A stretch of 64,000 nucleotides of DNA from Haematobia irritans (GCF_050003625.1 NC_134400.1:223178085-223242084), one strand, 5' to 3'; shown: positions 34,263 through 46,312, counted from the stretch's first letter. Notes: a model not told the origin generated them from the letters alone. Made by a program: numbers and translations.

Positions 34263-35766
34263 GAAAAAAATTGTAAGCAGAATGGATAAATTTTAAGAGG
34301 TCACATATCTAAATTATGTCTATTTAATCAATTCTTTCAAAGAGTCGCTCGGATTTCTCCTTGCAATTATAGCTCAGAAGGAATGAATTGCAATTTGTTT
34401 TCTAGTATCGAGTAAGGAAAACTCAATGTCTTAAAGAGATATTATTCAGAGGGCCCTCCGGATGACTGAGAAATGGGCGAAAGACAATGGTCTTGGGGTA
34501 AATCCTGCAAAGACAGAATTAGTCATGTACTGCAAAGATCGCAAAACTCCCACGGTTAGGCCCATTTCCTTAGGGGGTATTGAAATTCCCTTTAGGGAGT
34601 GTGCAAAATACCTTGGCGTTATTTTGGACAGGAAGCTGAACTTTAAGCTTAATATTGAAGAAAGGGCGAGGAAAGCAACGGTAGCTTTATACTCGTGCAA
34701 AAAGGCAATAGGGAAAAAGTGGGGACTAAAACCAAAAATTGTACATTGGCTATACACGGCAGTGGTTAGACCTATAATGCTATATGGTGTTGTAGTCTGG
34801 TGGCCGGCACTTCACCAGCCGACAAGTTTAGACAAAGTTCAGCGTATGGCGTGCTTGTGTATCTCAGGTGCATTCAGCAAGACAGGAACAAACTCCCTTA
34901 ATGTCATACTGCATCTATTGCCTTTAGACATTTTGGCCAAACAGTCAGCTGCAACAACGGCTGTGCGGTTGCGCGAGCTATCGCTGTGGTCGGAAAAAAG
35001 TTACGGTCACAGTTCGGTACTCAAAATAATGCCAGATGTGCCTAACGTAGTGGATTACACTTTGGCGAGTCCACTTTTCGACAAAAAGTTTGAGACTCTA
35101 ATTCCCAACAGTGAGGCGTGGTGTACACGGACCCCGGGGAATAAAAGATATATAGATTTCTACACTGATGGCTCCAAATTGGATGGCCAAGTGGGTTTCG
35201 GAGTATATTCTAAAGATCTGGAACTTCGAATAGCGAAAAGATTACCTGATCACTGTAGTGTTTTTCAGGCTGAAATATTAGCAATAAGAGAGGTGGCGAA
35301 TTGGCTGAGAAGTAATGTTCCAAAAAATGTGGGCATTAATATATACTCAGACAGTCAACCTGCAATAAAATCCTTGGACTCTGTGTTCCTCAACTCGAAA
35401 ACGGCCATCGATTGCCGCAAATCTCTCAATGAGATGGCTGAGCAGTATAATATTCACCTAATATGGGTGCCTGGCCATAGGAACATACCGGGGAACTGCG
35501 AAGCGGATGAGTTGGCAAGGCTAGGGACTACCTTACATATTCCAGGGGAACTAGAATTTGTTGGTATGCCCCTAGCTACCTGCAAGCTCATGCTGCGTGA
35601 GAAGGCTGTTATGATGGCAAATGTTCGATGGGAGAATTGCAAGGGTTGTAACGACACCAAGCAAATATGGCCCCATTTCAACTTAAACCGCACACTAGAT
35701 ATGCTAATGTTCTCGAGACGTCAGATATCACTCCTGATATCTGCTATAACGGGTCGCTGCCTGATA

Positions 35767-36744
35767 CACGCTCACAAAAAATCGCTTCTGTAACATATAC
35801 TCCCAAACATATTTTGCTTCAAGCATATATATTTTTGGGTATTGCCCAAACATTTATATGTTTGATCTCTTCCAATATATAATATGTTTGAAAGCATATT
35901 GATCTAAACAATATATGTTTGGGTAGTCTAAGTTCCAAACATTTTGTATTTTTGCATCCAAATTCAATAATGTTGTCTTCCAAAAAACAATATGTTATTA
36001 TGTGAACATATAATATGTTTGGAAGCATTTTGCACCCAAAAATATTATATGCTTAAAAAAAAATTCTCCCAAACAATATTGTGCTCAAAATTTTATTTAT
36101 TTATTTATATATTTACAATCATAATGAATTATGAAAATAAACAGGTAATATAGGTGCTAACAACATAGGTTTTCGACCTGAATGCTCAAAATTTTGTTTT
36201 TGCCCAATTGTATATTCCCCGACATCTTTCTCACTTCCACGAGATTTTTTAGTTTTTAGCACCTTTTTCTGTAATACAAACATTGTAGAAGAAACTATTC
36301 AATTTTATGATTTTTTTTATTTTAATTTTACCTTTTGTCGGACGGGGATTCGAACAGCGGACCACACAGTTTGTAAGGATCAAAGAAGTAGCTGATCAAT
36401 TGCCCAAGGAAAAATAAAATGTTAATTTTGTAATAACAAGCAACAACCACCAACTTAATTCAATATCGCTCCCTGTTAAATAGCGCTCCAAGCTACTAAA
36501 CACATATATGTTTATAGGCTATTTCTAAATTAATATATGTTTGCATCCAAGCATATTATATTTACAAACATTTTATGTCCCAAACATAATATGTTCTAAC
36601 ATATTAACATATATGTCCCAAACATGTTATGCTAGTTTATGAACATTATATGCTTGCACTCAAAAATATTGTGTTTAAAAAATTGTGTTCCAAACATATA
36701 ATGTTTATAGCCAAACATATGAAAAACAGTCTTTTTCAACCGTG
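35767..36744. mobile_element. MITE family A, copy 1, inserted in the LINE
   Basis: Flanked by TA (35765-35766, 36745-36746), with ends CACGCTCACAAAAAATCG and TTTTTCAACCGTG. Both arms are rich in AAACATAT / ATATGTTTGG words in both orientations. The middle carries an AT-rich segment and a minus-strand tRNA-like module (36338-36409). Removing the element with one TA restores the LINE reading frame across the junction (..CLI|GDF..). Copies: 60447-62210 and 39965-40778. Confidence 0.9.
36338..36409 (-). repeat. tRNA-like module inside MITE A
   Basis: The minus strand has an A-box-like TGGGCAATTGATCAGC and a B box TGTTCGAATCCCC. It is followed (minus strand) by the tail shared with 13495-13600. 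Same module at 61018-61089 in copy 2, and partly at ~63272-63310. Confidence 0.6.
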
Positions 36745-37665
36745 TAGGAGATTTTGCAAAAACTATTGGCGCGAAGTATAATGACTATTGTATGAGGAAA
36801 TAGAATCAATTAAACACCTCTTGTGTGAGTGTCCTGCATTTTGTGTAAAGCGCAAGCAACTTTTAGGAGCATATAGCTTCAGATTACTGGCGGATCTGGA
36901 AAACGTTAACTTAAGCAGTCTGCTAATATTTTTGGAACAATCTGGTTGGTTCAACAAAGAAAAATAATCAATAAGGTTCAGCGGTTAAAACTAGAAGTGC
37001 CCATATGTAATAGGTACTTTTAGTTAATGTGGTATCACAATGGACTGAATAGTCTAAGTGAGCCTGAATCTTAATCGGACTGCCACTTTAACCTAACCTA
37101 ACCTAATGTCTTAAAGACATAATTCTCCGCTTCTTTGACTCGGAGTCAGTCCGGACCAGCCTTTTTCAGTCCAATCTGATTTATACATTATATGATCACA
37201 ATCCGCAAGACAAAATGTCACAATGAGAAGAATTTTTTACCCTAGAACAATAATCATCGCAAAATGATAAATTTATCGATCTTTCCAATTCCTTTTTAAA
37301 ATACATTCGAAATTCCCTATAATGAATCTTGACGGGACCAGAAAATTATTTCAGAACACAAGAAAATGGGAAGGAAAAACAGTGATTTTGAAATTTTTTT
37401 CTTATTATTAAGGGATTCACGAGCAGGTAAATTTTAGTGTGCATTAAAAATTAAAAAAAATTAATAAAACAAGCAAAATCATTAAAATAATTTTATTTTT
37501 CTAATTTTTACGCTAGGTAGGCAAATATACCAACCGTAAAAATTATATAAACGACAGTCCAAAAACAAAAAACTTTTAAATAAAGATTATAAGATTATTT
37601 TAAAATCAAGGAAATTTGCCAGTATCATTGTAAATGTTTTTTGTTCAAACATATTTGTTACAATA

Positions 37666-38954
37666 AAGGGTAATACGGTCAAAATTTGGTCAATATAAAC
37701 TTGACGTATTTCTTTCAATTTTGCGTTTAAAAAACCTGAACACCCCTCATTTTGAAGGTGTCTGTGTGTAGAATGGTGCTCCTATTTTGATTTTGGAATT
37801 CACTCTTCAGTTGTCAAAATGCCGTCCAAGCAAGAAGAGCAGGGTATTAAAATTTTGCTCGCGCATCGCGAAAATCCGAGCTACTCGCACGCAAAGCGGA
37901 CAAAATCGCTAAAAGTTGCCAAATCAACCGTTACAAAGGTAATTAAAGTGTTTGGGGAACGTTTGTCGACAGCCAGGAAGTCTGGATCGGGGGGAAATCG
38001 AAAACCGGAAGCCGCTGAGACGACAAAGAGAGTTGTCGGTAGTTTCAAGCGAAACCCTAACCTCTCTCTCCGAGATGCCGCAAATAAGCTGGGTGTATCA
38101 TCTACAACCGTGCATCGAGCCAAAAAACGAGCCGGACTATCGACTTACAAGAAGGTAGTGACTCCAAATCGCGATGATAAACAAAATACGACGGCCAAAG
38201 CTCGATCCCGGAGGCTGTACACGACGATGCTGACGAAGTTTGACTGCGTGGTAATGGACGACGAAACCTACGTCAAAGCCGACTACAAGCAGCTTCCGGG
38301 ACAGGAGTTTTATACGGCAAAAGGAAGGGGAAAGGTAGCAGATATTTTCAAGCACATAAAACTGTCAAAGTTCGCAAAGAAATATCTGGTTTGGCAAGCC
38401 ATCTGTACCTGTGGCTTGAAAAGCAGCATTTTCATAGCTTCCGGGACTGTCAACCAAGAAATGTACGTGAAAGAGTGTTTGAATAAACGTCTGCTGCCTT
38501 TCCTGAAGAAACACGGTTGTTCCGTGTTTCTTTGGCATCTTGCCATTACGGTAAAAAGGCCATTGAGTGGTACGCCGCCAACAACGTGCAGATGGTTCCC
38601 AAGGACAAGAACCCTCCCAACACGCCAGAGCTCCGCCCAATTGAGAAATACTGGGCTATTGTGAAGCGGAACCTAAAGTAGACCAAAAAAACTGCTAAGG
38701 ACGAGCAGCAGTTCAAGGTAAACTGGCTTTCTGCGGCGAAGAAGGTGGACAAGGTGGCTGTACAAAATCTGATGGCAGGTGTCAAGCGTGAGGCCCGGCA
38801 ATTCGGATTTGGAAAAGCGAAAGCCTAACTGAATATTTTTCCTGAATTTTATACTAATTGAACTTGAAAAAGAAATTGAATTTGATTTTTTAAATAAACG
38901 ATTTCACCGATTTACACGTGTTTTCCCTTGACCAAATTTTGACCAATCACCCTT
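37666..38954 (+). mobile_element. Tc1/mariner-group element of DD37E type
   Basis: Complete transposon with TA on both sides (37664-37665, 38955-38956). The terminal inverted repeat pairs AAGGGTAATACGGTCAAAAT with TTGACCAATCACCCTT at the right end; internally TTTGGTCAA recurs as TTGACCAAA. It carries one transposase pseudogene (37819-38828). It is far higher in GC than its surroundings, which suggests later arrival than the AT-rich MITEs. Confidence 0.9.
37819..38828 (+). pseudogene. DD37E transposase, inactivated
   Basis: The start is MPSKQEEQGIKILLAHRE, with an N-terminal helix-turn-helix region (KVAKSTVTKVIKVFG; LSLRDAANKLGVSSTTVHRA). The first catalytic Asp lies in VVMDDETYVKADY. The reading frame is intact to about codon 240. 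There a small deletion (about 8 nt, near 38535-38555) removes the codon block that in this family contains the second Asp (WPDLASCHYG). The shifted frame restores NNVQMVPKDKNPPNTPELRP and IEKYWAIVKR (third residue Glu), followed by an in-frame TAG at 38679-38681 and the original end near 38828. Spacing of 37 residues between the second Asp and Glu is recalled from family members, not countable in this damaged copy. Confidence 0.87.
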
Positions 38955-39057
38955 TAATACAATTGCCAATATTTGCTTCAGTGAAAAGTTTTAGTTGAAT
39001 ACGGCCATAAAAATATATGTTGATTACATATATCTGTGGTCACAACCCTTAACAGCC

Positions 39058-39124
39058 TAGGTTAGGTAATGTGGCAGCCCGATGTATCAGGCTCACTTAG
39101 ACAATTGAGTCCATTGTGATACCC
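39058..39124 (-). repeat. SINE/LINE 3' tail fragment
   Basis: Plus strand GTTAGGTAATGTGGCAGCCC, then GATGTATCAGGCTCACTTAG and TTGAGTCCATTGTGATACC: the reverse complement of the shared tail, with a small substitution block. Confidence 0.7.
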
Positions 39125-39964
39125 TTAACAGCCTAACTCGAGTTAGGACACAATTGAGTTATTAGCACCATCGTATTCAGCGCATTTAAATTTATTTGCT
39201 CTAAAATTTCCATGTTTGTATCTCTTCTAGGAATCTGTAGCAAAGTTTTCCAAAAAACACCTTCTCCTGATTTTCAGTGAAGATTCAAAACTTTAAACTC
39301 CTGTACTGAAAATATTGAAAAACAGACTTAGGCTATTATGGGTTGTGACCACAGACATATGTGTTGATCGTAATAACCCGTTTCCGTTGTAATAATTCTT
39401 ATTAATCAGTTATCATTTATTAACTTTTTTGATGAGAAAATTTTTTATTAGTAAAGACGACTGCACAACTTGTTTTTCAACAAGTTGAAAAGAATGGTCT
39501 ATGACGGACATAATCTATGTTATAATCAAAGTACTTGGCTTTATTTAGAATTAGAACAAAAAGTTGTCAAAAAATATGTATTTTGATTATGGAAATTCCA
39601 CATTCCAAATACAAAGCAAATATTCACATTTCGCTATCAAAGCTTTTATTTTGGCTCATTTACCTTTTTAAAATTATCAACAACAAAAAATGAAACAATA
39701 GCAACAGAATTAAATATTAACAGAAATGTTTTCAAGAGTAAAGCGCAATGACTTAGTTGGCAACAATCCAGCCCAGAAGAGAAACATTACATTAAAAATA
39801 GATTCTTCTAAAATGTTATCGATGACACTTTTTGTCTCTTTGTGAAAAAACATTCCGTATCGATAAAATATTTTGCAAATTTTAAATATGTGTATGCCGA
39901 TATCACTGGAAAAAATATGTACATTCAAATGGGAAACAGCACCCCGGCAAAAACTTGGTAAGTA
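39125..39964. other. Intron sequence, nothing recognised
   Basis: The minus-strand frame 39710-40018 runs into MITE A and lacks family resemblance. Confidence 0.4.
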
Positions 39965-40778
39965 CACCCTCAAAAAAATCGCTTCTGTAACATATACTCC
40001 TAAAACATTCTGCTTCAATCATATATATTTGCAGGATTCGTCCAAACAAATTATTGTTTGTATTGTTCAATCATATTATGTTTCTCCTTAGGCTATATAT
40101 TTTTAAGGCGCCAATCCATTTTTTTTTCCTGCAGCAAAATGTCATAAACATACTTGTGTTGGATTACAAATAAAAAAACACTGTTTATAATCTATTCGAA
40201 TATTATACGGCAAATATTTATTTGCCGTATACAAACATTTACGTTTTACATATTCCTTCATATTGGACTCACTGTGTTGTGTTGATGTTTTTTATTACTT
40301 AATTTATTATAATTACAAATTATAATAAACTTATTTATACGGGCACTAGCAACTAGAGGCTATCGGCCTTTCGTTATTTCTCCCATTCACAATCTTTCTT
40401 TATACTCGCTCTTTTTATACACACACATATATGTTTATATGTAATTTCTAAATTAACATATGTTTGCATCCACACATATTATATTTAAAAAAATGTTATG
40501 TCCCAAACATAATATATTTTAATTTAATTTAATTTATTTATTTTCATATGTAACTAAGCCTTACAAAGGCCTTATACAGTTACTTAAATCAACATTTTAA
40601 AACAAAACAATTCTCTTATTTCTAACATTAATATACTAACAAGATATATGTCGCAAACATGTTATGCTAGTTTGAGAACATTATATGCTTGCACTTAAAA
40701 ATAATGTGCTAAAAATTTGAATTCCAAACATATAATTATTACACCGAAACATATGAAAAACAGTCTTTTTCGTCCGTG
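39965..40778. mobile_element. MITE family A, copy 3 (divergent)
   Basis: TA-flanked (39963-39964, 40779-40780), with ends CACCCTCAAAAAAATCGCTT and TTTTTCGTCCGTG. Arms carry ATATGTTT/CAAACATA words, but the middle differs from copies 1 and 2: there is no tRNA-like module, and a stretch near 40520-40620 looks like a reverse-oriented LINE 3' tail (TTAATTTATTTATTTTC). Confidence 0.8.
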
Positions 40779-41609
40779 TACTACCATGTAGGAGAGGAGA
40801 ATTTATTAAACATAATACATTATTTCAGCTGACCGCACAATTTAAGTAAATTTCCTCATTTTTGATACTTATGAAAACTATATAAGTAAGAATCATTCAT
40901 TTTAGAAAAATGCGAACTATTTTCTGTGAGTATCAAATTTAGTAAAATATCATTTGAATAAAACTTTTTCTTTTTTCTCCCTTTAGGTTCCTAAAAAGAA
41001 ATTTTCGTTGACTTTTTCTAAAGGTAGAAATCCAGGTCGCACCCCGTGGTCTGCGTTCGAACCTTAACGGGAATATACTTTGTTATTATATTTTAAAAGA
41101 GTCTAATAATTTATAAGCGTATATGCTACATTTGGATGAAAACCATCGTAAAATAATTTTCACGTTATATATATAGAAAGATTTGAAAGAAAATTATATG
41201 GAAAAATTTCACTGCGTATGTTATTACTCATATGTGATTATAAATTAGCTCGTTTGTTAGCCAAGCAATAGCGAGCTAAATTTAAAACTAAATAAAAAAG
41301 CTCCATATGACACACCCCATTTAAGCGGATGGATTGGAGGGCGTGCTTTGATCAGCCAATTGTTATTGATAAAAATTTTATTGCAAAACCTTTTATTCGT
41401 TCTATATCTAAATTACACCTTACTTTTTATTGACGTTTTGTTTGCGATATGGCGAAAATTTGCTGCCCTGTTATAATGTAAGGAATGTAGGGCTAAAGTG
41501 CAGTGATATCTAATTAGGTTCATAAACTGACTCAGACTCTATAATAAAAACAAGTAAAGAAAACAAACAAACAATTTTGTCGTATCCGATTTTCTTTGTT
41601 TGGTAATAT
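40779..41609. other. Intron sequence, nothing recognised
   Basis: No repeat or coding feature identified. Confidence 0.4.
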
Positions 41610-42515
41610 CACGCAAAGAAAAAATCGTTTGGAAAACGGGTATCGATAACGTTATTCTTTTGTTAGTTTTTTGAATTTCCACGAAAAGTTCAAACTGTAT
41701 TAACCAAAAAAAATGTTACAACATTTTTATTTTTGCAATAAAAAATTACTTTATATTCTAAAATCGCTGTCCCCTTCGTTTATGTCGATCACTGTTCTTT
41801 TCAGGTTTTATGTCTTGAGTACGAAGCATTTTGAAGTTTCGTAGTAAAAATTTAATATAGTAGTATTTAATGCCGAATTTCCTTTCGAAATTTTAGAATA
41901 TATGTAAAATTACATTATTTCCGTTTCAAAAAGATGTATTTATTGTTTGTTTATTTTCTTTCCTGTTGATGACAATAAGAGCCACATGGTCTGATGGATA
42001 GCTTTTTTTTCGATTCAATGTGAACGAAATGTAAAATTTGAAAAGTTTTATAAAATCTAACCATATCTTCTACTTTGTTTGTATTACAGAAAATCAAATG
42101 GAAGTGAGAAATATATGAGGGAAGATGCAAGATAAGCAAGAAATAAGCAAGAAAATTCAAAAAAAAAAGTTAGCCTTTATTAACATGTTTTCACATCCTG
42201 TAAAAGAGTCAACATTTATAACAAAAAGTCTATTCTTCTCTTCCAAACTTCTTTACAACGAAAAGTAAATTGTCAAAAAATTAAAAAAAAAAGTATATTC
42301 AAATAAATTAAAAACATTTATTTGTACACTGAAAGAAGAGATTTCTTTTCTCAGAAACCAAATTTCAGAAATTTTCATTGAAAGAAACTAAACATATTAA
42401 TGACAAATGTTAAAACTCTTGTTGTAAATTCAATATTTATTGTTTTTAAAGAAATTTTTTGTAGGAAAGTGTGTCTAAAATTTTGTTCCGGAGGAAAATC
42501 ATTTTTCTTTGTGTG
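41610..42515. mobile_element. MITE family B, copy 2
   Basis: The left end CACGCAAAGAAAAAATCGTT matches copy 1 (12885). The right end reads ATTTTTCTTTGTGTG. The tail segment near 42070-42100 (TTTGTTTGTATTACAGAAAA) matches the tRNA-module tail of copy 1, but the tRNA-like heads are decayed. Confidence 0.7.
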
Positions 42516-43496
42516 GAGTCGAATACAATGAATACATGTATGTAGCACGGTTTGATTAAATTGCACAAATGTTGAGATATTGCGGTCGTGCGAAACATAG
42601 CATGTTTGCGCGGTACAAACAATATTTCGTTTGAAAAATTCTAAAAATATATGTTACAAAAGCGATTATATTTGAGGGTGTGAGTCTCGAATTGTTGCGA
42701 TGAAAACAGAATAGTAAATTTGTTCGTGCCTCATCTTGACGCCATTTTAAGAATCGATACCATCGAACTGATTGACCCAAGAATCTGTAACCAGAGAAAC
42801 GAAGAGTCGGTATCGTCATTCGGTGGCAATAAGTCGGAACCATAAATTAAGATATTCGACACACTTATCGTTCCACTCAATCAAAGTCTTATAATAATAT
42901 AAACCTCTTAGTATCCCAATAATAAGTTTTCTGTACATGAGTTAATAATATTATTAAAATTCCTAATGAAAACACTTTTTCCCAAAAAATTATTGACATT
43001 TAAATTACATTTGTGATTTTTTTTCTATTTATTATTTGTGAGCGATAACATTAAAACAACAATACGTATATTGTCTGCGAGAGCACAGGGTGATTGTAGA
43101 TTAAAAATTTGAAAGTTGAACCTATAATCAAGAATACCGAATACCTACAAAAACCGGTCTATACACATAATACTTAGCAACAGACATATAATTCGATAGA
43201 AAAAGTGATCTAGAAGAACACGTTCCTCTAGACGAATCAGCGTTTAAAATGATTATGTTACGTCCAAGCCGTTGATTATTGATTATAATATTTTTTCTTG
43301 TTTGTTTTTAATTATAAAGCGTTGTCGGAGGTTGACAGTCATGATCCACAAATATTATAAATACTGCGCATCTGAATGGTTTGTTATGGAATATTTGCCT
43401 ATCGCTTTAATTCACCGTAATGTAAGGGGAATTTCCAAAATATTTTATTCTAAATAGGACCAAAGAAATCATTGCACGTACTGAAACAATTTCAAA
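42516..43496. other. Intron sequence, nothing recognised
   Basis: The minus-strand frame 42556-42843 has no family resemblance. Confidence 0.4.
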
Positions 43497-43565
43497 CCCT
43501 TTTATCAATGATTGCAGCCTGGTTCTATGTTTATCTCAATGACAAGGGACATCCTTATTAAATGT
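43497..43565 (-). repeat. SINE body fragment
   Basis: Plus strand TATCAATGATTGCAGCCTGG, followed by TTCTATGTTTATCTCAATGA and CAAGGGACATCC, parallels 179-232. Confidence 0.6.
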
Positions 43566-43860
43566 TCGCTTCGGTTCAATCCCAATCAAGTTATAGAAAA
43601 AAAATTGTACTAAAAATAATATTAAATTACTAGCATGTTATTAGCACTATGTTCACTGGATTGCGGTGAAAATGGTACATAGTTGCCTCAAAGAAACTCC
43701 ATAATATTCTTTTCTTCGAACATCATCGATACAACCTTGGTTCTTCGCTAAGTGTATAACATTATAAGTTAACCTTATATAAATTTAACTCTTTTTCTCA
43801 ATATACTACTGCGGGCAAAAACTAGTAAGGGGTCAGTTCTAGAGTTTTTCGCCAAAAATT

Positions 43861-44133
43861 CTACCAATATCGTTCTACAACCACCATGGCTTGTGACTGT
43901 TTAGTCAATTTAAGGGACCGCCCCGGAGGAACAGTTTTGAGTGTATTGAAGACATTAAACTCGAATCGTTTGTCCTCGTTGGGATTATATTGAGGAGCAC
44001 CAAATAGCTTTGCCAGAATGAAAAAGAATTTCAGAATGATGACCAAAGTCTCTATAGTTTTTGCCCACATACATATTGAAACACGTCTACGAATTGATGG
44101 ACCAAAGCAATCACGGCATATATTAACAAACAT
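43861..44133 (-). CDS. Unidentified 90-codon open frame
   Basis: ATG-initiated minus-strand frame with less biased composition than its surroundings and a protein-like look: two Cys residues, a hydrophobic stretch (TLVIILKFFFILAKLFG), then a polar region (YNPNEDKRFEFNVFNTLKT) and PPGRSLKLTKQSQAMVVVE. I do not recognise the family. It lies within the 45-kb intron of the carrier gene, on the same strand. It could be an exon, a retroelement relic or chance. No splice partner was assigned. Confidence 0.25.
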   Translation of the reverse strand: MFVNICRDCFGPSIRRRVSICMWAKTIETLVIILKFFFILAKLFGAPQYNPNEDKRFEFNVFNTLKTVPPGRSLKLTKQSQAMVVVERYW

Positions 44134-44162
44134 TCAAAATTCCACTCCACGTACACTTTACA

Positions 44163-44396
44163 TTACGACACGGTTATGGGAAACCTAAGTTCCCAATTAA
44201 GGCAGCACTCATCGATAATATAGAGTCTAAAATCTGGGCAATATGTGCCATGTTCCCCGTGAATAAGTAACACAAATTTGGGGTGATCATAATCATTATC
44301 TGGGTAATAACCTATGGCTAGGTTGGAGGATATCGTCATAAACCAAACCAGTGACCTAAAGGAACATTTTTTAGAGGTGGTGACAAAGGTTTTTAT
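44163..44396 (-). CDS. Unidentified open frame next to 43861-44133
   Basis: A minus-strand frame whose 3' two-thirds (NLAIGYYPDNDYDHPKFVLL, then IHGEHGTYCPDFRLY) looks protein-like, but it enters repeat K at about 44396, so its natural start is lost. It may be the 5' continuation of the frame at 43861-44133, in the same relic. Function unknown. Confidence 0.2.
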   Translation of the reverse strand: MKTFVTTSKKCSFRSLVWFMTISSNLAIGYYPDNDYDHPKFVLLIHGEHGTYCPDFRLYIIDECCLNWELRFPITVS

Positions 44397-45486
44397 ACCC
44401 TGCGCCACACTGTGGAACAGGGTATTATAAGTTAGTGCATATGTTTGTAACACCCAGAAGGAGACGAGATATTATACATATGGTGTCTTTGGCAATAATG
44501 CTCAGGGTGGGTCTCTGAGTCGATATAACCATGTATATATCTTTCGCCCGATATGGATTTATATGGCCCCAGAAGCCAGATTTTTGGCCGAATTTGGTTG
44601 AAATTTTGCGCTAGGAGTACAGTTAGTAGTATAGTCAAGTGTGCAAAATTTGATTGAAATCGGTTCAGATTTAAATATAGCTCCCATATATATCTTTCGC
44701 CCGATATGGACTAATATGGTCCTAAAAGCCAGAGTTTTGGCCCAATTTGGTTGAAATTTTGCACAGGGAGTAGATTTAGCATTGTAGCATGCGTGCCAAA
44801 TTTGGTTGAAATCGATTCAGATTTAGATATAGCTCCCATATATATCTTTCGCCCGATATGGACTAATATGGTCCTAGAGGCCAGAGTTTTGGCCCAATTT
44901 GTTTGAAATATACCGATTTGCTTGAAATTTTGTACAAACATAACACTTAGTCGTATAGTCAAGTGTGCAAAATTTGATTGAAATCGGTTCAGATTTAGAT
45001 ATAGCTCCCATATATATCTTTCGCCCGATATGGACTAATATGGTTCTAATAGCCAGAGTTTTGGCCCAATTTGGTTGAAATTTTGCACAGGGAGTAGAAT
45101 TAGCTATGCGTGCCAAATTTGGTTGAAATCGGTTCAGATTTAGATATATCTCCCATACATAGTTTTCGCCCGATTTTCCGTCATATGACCACAGTGGCCA
45201 ATTTTTAACTCCGATTTAGTTGAAATTTTGCAGAGGGAGTAGAATTAGCATTATAGCTATGCGTGCCAAATTTGGTTGAAATCGGTTCAGATTTAGATAA
45301 AGCTCCCATATATATGTTTTTTGTCCAGATCGAGTGATATTTAAATGTATGTATTTGGGACAAACCTTTATATATAGCCCCCAACACATTTGACGGATGT
45401 GTTATGGTATCGAAAATTTAGATCTACAAAGAGGTGCAGGCAATAATATAGTCGGCCCCACCCGACTTTAGACTTTCCTTAGTTGT
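44394..45486 (+). repeat. Family K repeat, copy 3
   Basis: Begins ATACCCTGCGCCACACTGTG with GGAACAGGGTATTATAAG and ends with GTCGGCCCCACCCGAC. The region corresponding to 19700-19990 of copy 1 is deleted (ATAACCATG joins ATATCTTTCGCCC), and the ~155-bp units repeat to 45320. Confidence 0.8.
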
Positions 45487-46207
45487 TTTTATTTCTGAAA
45501 GGAACCATATAGTATTAATATGTTAGATTGATTTTTTTATCTTCAGTAAATTATTGTGAATTATTTGAGAAAATCACAACATCTCACATACTCCATACGT
45601 CACAGCATGGCAACAAGCCACACACCTTTTCAAAACACACCACACACACCAATGCATTTGAGTATAAAACAAGCAGAATATGACCTTAAGACTTTTATAA
45701 GAAAACAATAGCACCTAGACAAACTGGGCGTAACATTTAAGCTGCCATGTACCGTTGTTTTTTCTAATCTTATACATTTTATTATATTGTTCTTCGACTT
45801 AAAAATGCACGCGCGTCTTAATAAAACCTCTTACCCACCTAGGCCCCCTCCTCGTCACATAACAAGCAATCACATATTCACTCTCATACACTTCTGCTAT
45901 ACAAAATAATCTCATTCATTTGTATTTGAAAAAGGGGGCTCGTTTGTGAACCGAAACCTATGATTGGTTGGTGAACAGCTGATTTGAATGAATTTACAAA
46001 AAGCTCAAAAGTATTTTACGTTAGATAGTGGTGTGAATACTACACTGTCAAAATGCAATACGTGTAATCGTATTGAGATTTCAGATGTGTTTGTAATACT
46101 GCTTATATGACAAAGGAAGGAAGGTAGCACAAATAAATATATACACATGCCATCTTCAGAGTGATTTAAAAATACAAAATAATATTGTTTGCGCAGTAGG
46201 GAATAGA
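45487..46207. other. Intron sequence, nothing recognised
   Basis: Contains CA-rich stretches near 45600-45660 and no coding or repeat call. Confidence 0.4.
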
Positions 46208-46312
46208 TATGTAAACGGACATGGCTAGATCGACCTCGTCTCCTTCTGGGTGTTGCAAACATATGCACTAACTTATAATACCCTGTTCCACAGTATGGCG
46301 CATGGTATAATC
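46208..46312 (-). repeat. Family K repeat, terminal fragment
   Basis: Minus-strand end of K: CCTTCTGGGTGTTGCAAACA and ATACCCTGTTCCACAGTATG. About 100 bp only. Confidence 0.7.

Larger units (their letters stand above)
34449..37106 (+). pseudogene. LINE with reverse transcriptase 3' part, RNase H and Cys-His end; split by MITE A
   Basis: The frame 34462-35793 begins within the reverse transcriptase (KYLGVILDRKLNFK, RPIMLYGVVVWWPA). It continues into RNase H with the expected acidic residues: YTDGSK (Asp), CSVFQAEILAI (Glu), IYSDSQPAIKSL (Asp) and WVPGHRNIPGNCEADELAR (His/Asp). After the MITE at 35767-36744 the coding resumes with a Cys/His motif (HLLCECPAF near 36810-36840) and ends near 36966. 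The 3' UTR ends in GGTATCACAATGGACTGAAT and (AACCT)n at ~37106. The domain set suggests an I/LOA-like clade. It is 5'-truncated and disrupted, so inactive. Confidence 0.88.
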
